Source of the DNA: an uncultured Brachyspira sp.
GTDB taxonomy: Bacteria; Spirochaetota; Brachyspiria; Brachyspirales; Brachyspiraceae
DNA: 43,783 nucleotides
Direction of reading: 5' to 3'
Assembly (NCBI GenBank): GCA_934725525.1
Contig: CAKVCG010000001.1
Location: forward strand, 1-43,783
A model generated the notes under the pieces. The model was not told where the DNA came from. It ran no database searches and worked only from the letters and a program-made list of their open reading frames with translations. Below, in pieces: positions 43,301-43,783 of this stretch (within the stretch, counting starts at the first letter, position 1; each line of letters starts with the position of its first letter). A program made the translations under genes and the position numbers.

Positions 43301-43377
43301 AAGTTATAGCTGTGATTGAGAGGACGATTTTATTGCAAGAGGAAATTGACGAGGTTTGGCTTTCTACTGTTTGGTAA
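40306..43377 (+). CDS. Single-chain restriction-modification enzyme (type ISP/IIG-like, no helicase)
   Basis: A 1023-aa protein combining cutting, methylation and recognition. Residues 64-84 hold a PD-ExK nuclease site (FPDFTVV, then LIGFIECKDIDF). A helical linker leads to the adenine-methyltransferase core: FYTPIEAVRYIIKSIDEILK, ILDFAAGTGTFMLGAIERAF (motif I, about 366-385) and GNPPYNNKSEE (NPPY, about 489). The C-terminal part has IIHYRPFDFRYICFNEWLA and ENIGLVFTR, typical of type ISP specificity domains. Unlike type ISP proteins (about 1500 aa) there is no helicase motor, so the enzyme resembles type IIG. It methylates one adenine in its target and cuts unmodified DNA. Confidence 0.9.
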   Translation: MIKNYLKEIEKLKSPISNEHTYRTPLENALNSLKVKLYPKSAITIQQETSINISDDSDLKKVFPDFTVVNEDERLIGFIECKDIDFDLHKAIEGKGNFKIYKEQLLKYLDIHNNLIYTNYIDFIHLVLEENQGQTKTIKIKNEVCLNKGADAERLFENIFEDFLGAKIKEIDRKDYFLKLLARRTKILRDFINGELINNNSYLKNDIKGLFENTIFNDLSDKDFADAFSQIISFSLLFYRLSERKNVDKDSFRNMPEYIPIFREFLSKIDIENFNSHILYSIDSIINAVNAYNKNMFYSQFSTSTEKEDPFIYAYEYFLKEFDSKTRNARGVFYTPIEAVRYIIKSIDEILKDKLNISDGIYGEEVHILDFAAGTGTFMLGAIERAFENAKQNGIAGVWENIVSDFILKRLYGFEFLIVPYVLAHFRIHEYLKDLNYDYKKNDRLQLYLTNTLDNSAGGQVKMFPQMQAESDNAYKIKNEEPILVIMGNPPYNNKSEEINRNKWIENLLKDYKENLNEKKINLDDDYIKFIRFAHWKMEKIKKGMIGIIVNNSFISGVTHREMRRKLMQTFDEIYILDLHGNVNKGERCPDGSMDFNIFNIKNVGVCIALFVKTGLKNNKNKGIYFNEVFGTQDYKRKYLINKSVSKIKKWKKLKDDKKYHFFTKVKSNKKYRIEFIGLNKIFKEINNGIETKRDKLFIDFNKNKLTERMLKISNFDFDENFKNEYKAYSTDGYDFYNKIKTIEFNKNDIKIIHYRPFDFRYICFNEWLARRRIKIMKHFIDKENIGLVFTRIVTSKKFHHAFISDKIIDQHVNSGRDYIAPLYLYEENSKGEFKWRLPASGVEKSYKPNWTDSFNEFLKNYINDNPKEILNYIYAILYSPTYRENYKEDLKYDYPRIPFTKDKKIFDSLQKLGEELIDLHLLKKVPQSNAGYPNKGEHKISYSKYNEVEKRLYINEKQYFENVKKEVYNYSIGGYKPIEKYIKAREILNLSDIKHLIKVIAVIERTILLQEEIDEVWLSTVW

Positions 43378-43426
43378 AACTTGAAAAATAAAATATTACT
43401 GATATACTTAATTAAGAGGTTAAATT

Positions 43427-43690
43427 ATGTCCCCAAGAGAAGAAATACAAAAAGAAGTCGACAATAATTATCAATTCTTCTTAAAAGAAAAAGATAAAAT
43501 TCCAAATTATTTGCTTGATAAATATGTTTTAATAAGAAAAGAAGAATTTATAGAATATTTTGACAGCGTTGATGATGCAATAAAATATGCAAAAATAAAA
43601 TACGAAGATAATTTATACTCCGTTCAGAAAGTAAACGATTTGCCGATAAATTTGGGATTTATGGGAAATATAATATTAAATAATCAATAA
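43427..43690 (+). CDS. Small protein, unknown function
   Basis: An 87-aa soluble protein: KDKIPNYLLDKYVLIRKEEFIEYFDSVDDAIKYAKIKYEDNLYSVQKV, then PINLGFMGNIIL. The pattern, a short beta unit ending in IEYFDSVDDAIKYA followed by a LYSVQKV strand, resembles widespread small proteins that often sit next to aspartyl-protease-like genes, but none is here. AGAGG precedes the ATG. It lies 49 nt after the restriction gene on the same strand. A functional tie to that gene is only positional. Confidence 0.7.
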   Translation: MSPREEIQKEVDNNYQFFLKEKDKIPNYLLDKYVLIRKEEFIEYFDSVDDAIKYAKIKYEDNLYSVQKVNDLPINLGFMGNIILNNQ

Positions 43691-43706
43691 AATTTAAAGA
43701 TTAAAT

Positions 43707-43783
43707 ATGGGAAGCGTATTTGGAAAAAATATTAAATTAAGTTTATTTGGCGAATCTCACGGCGAGGCTATAGGATGCGTTAT
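43707..43783 (+). CDS. aroC: Start of chorismate synthase
   Basis: The last 77 bases begin at ATG 43707 and encode MGSVFGKNIKLSLFGESHGE, then AIGCV. This is the chorismate synthase N-terminus (GxxxG, FGESHG). AroC makes chorismate from EPSP in aromatic amino acid synthesis. The gene is cut by the window edge. No strong ribosome site is visible. It follows the small unknown gene by 16 nt. Confidence 0.9.
   Translation, partial: MGSVFGKNIKLSLFGESHGEAIGCV

Overview
The window is about 44 kb of very AT-rich DNA. Gene content points to a spirochaete, most likely Brachyspira: chemoreceptors, secreted ankyrin proteins, many signal-peptide proteins with beta-barrel character, SmpB, ZapA, GatB and TruA of bacterial type, and short intergenic regions with TTGACA/TATAAT-type promoters. 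The genus is inferred from composition and family resemblance; no rRNA or other marker is present to prove it. I see no tRNA, rRNA, CRISPR array, intact insertion sequence or prophage.

Layout. 1-4916: the end of a spermidine/putrescine-type binding protein, smpB, an outer-membrane-like protein, a nicotinamidase-like hydrolase divergent from a lone ABC substrate-binding lipoprotein (a 32-bp palindrome lies between them), and truA. 4956-8197: a secreted ankyrin protein divergent from a MATE exporter. 8302-12696: a compact three-gene operon of two paralogous 7-TM proteins with degenerate chemoreceptor tails plus a CvpA-like protein. 12714-17308: a LysM/M23 peptidase, a secreted TPR protein, a second ankyrin protein and an unusual Fpg-like protein. 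17414-21837: a TM2 protein, a small secreted protein, a 51-aa membrane ORF behind trmB, an outer-membrane-like protein, and an acidic coiled-coil protein with zapA, followed by the remnant of a WYL-type regulator. 21885-26915: a canonical chemoreceptor, a second MATE exporter, a probable small RNA, a CYTH protein and a lipoprotein.

27077-33037: an McrBC-like type IV restriction pair, a frameshifted ADP-ribosylglycohydrolase, a YbaK-type deacylase, a TfoX-N protein, and a tandem array of four PepSY-like secreted proteins with very strong ribosome binding sites. 33242-39911: ApbE, GatB, a secreted unknown, a hemolysin-III-like membrane protein, an acyl-CoA synthetase and an arginase-fold protein. 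39912-43783: a 394-nt repeat-rich, locally GC-rich gap, a single-chain restriction-modification enzyme, a small unknown and the start of aroC.

The points most worth a second look are: two genes (trmB and the second MATE gene) that seem to start at ATT, exactly 7 nt after GGAG; a compact minus-strand small RNA gene at 25346-25416 with its own promoter and terminator; the tandem 7-TM/degenerate-chemoreceptor/CvpA operon; the PepSY-like array; and the structured, repeat-rich gap at 39930-40220.
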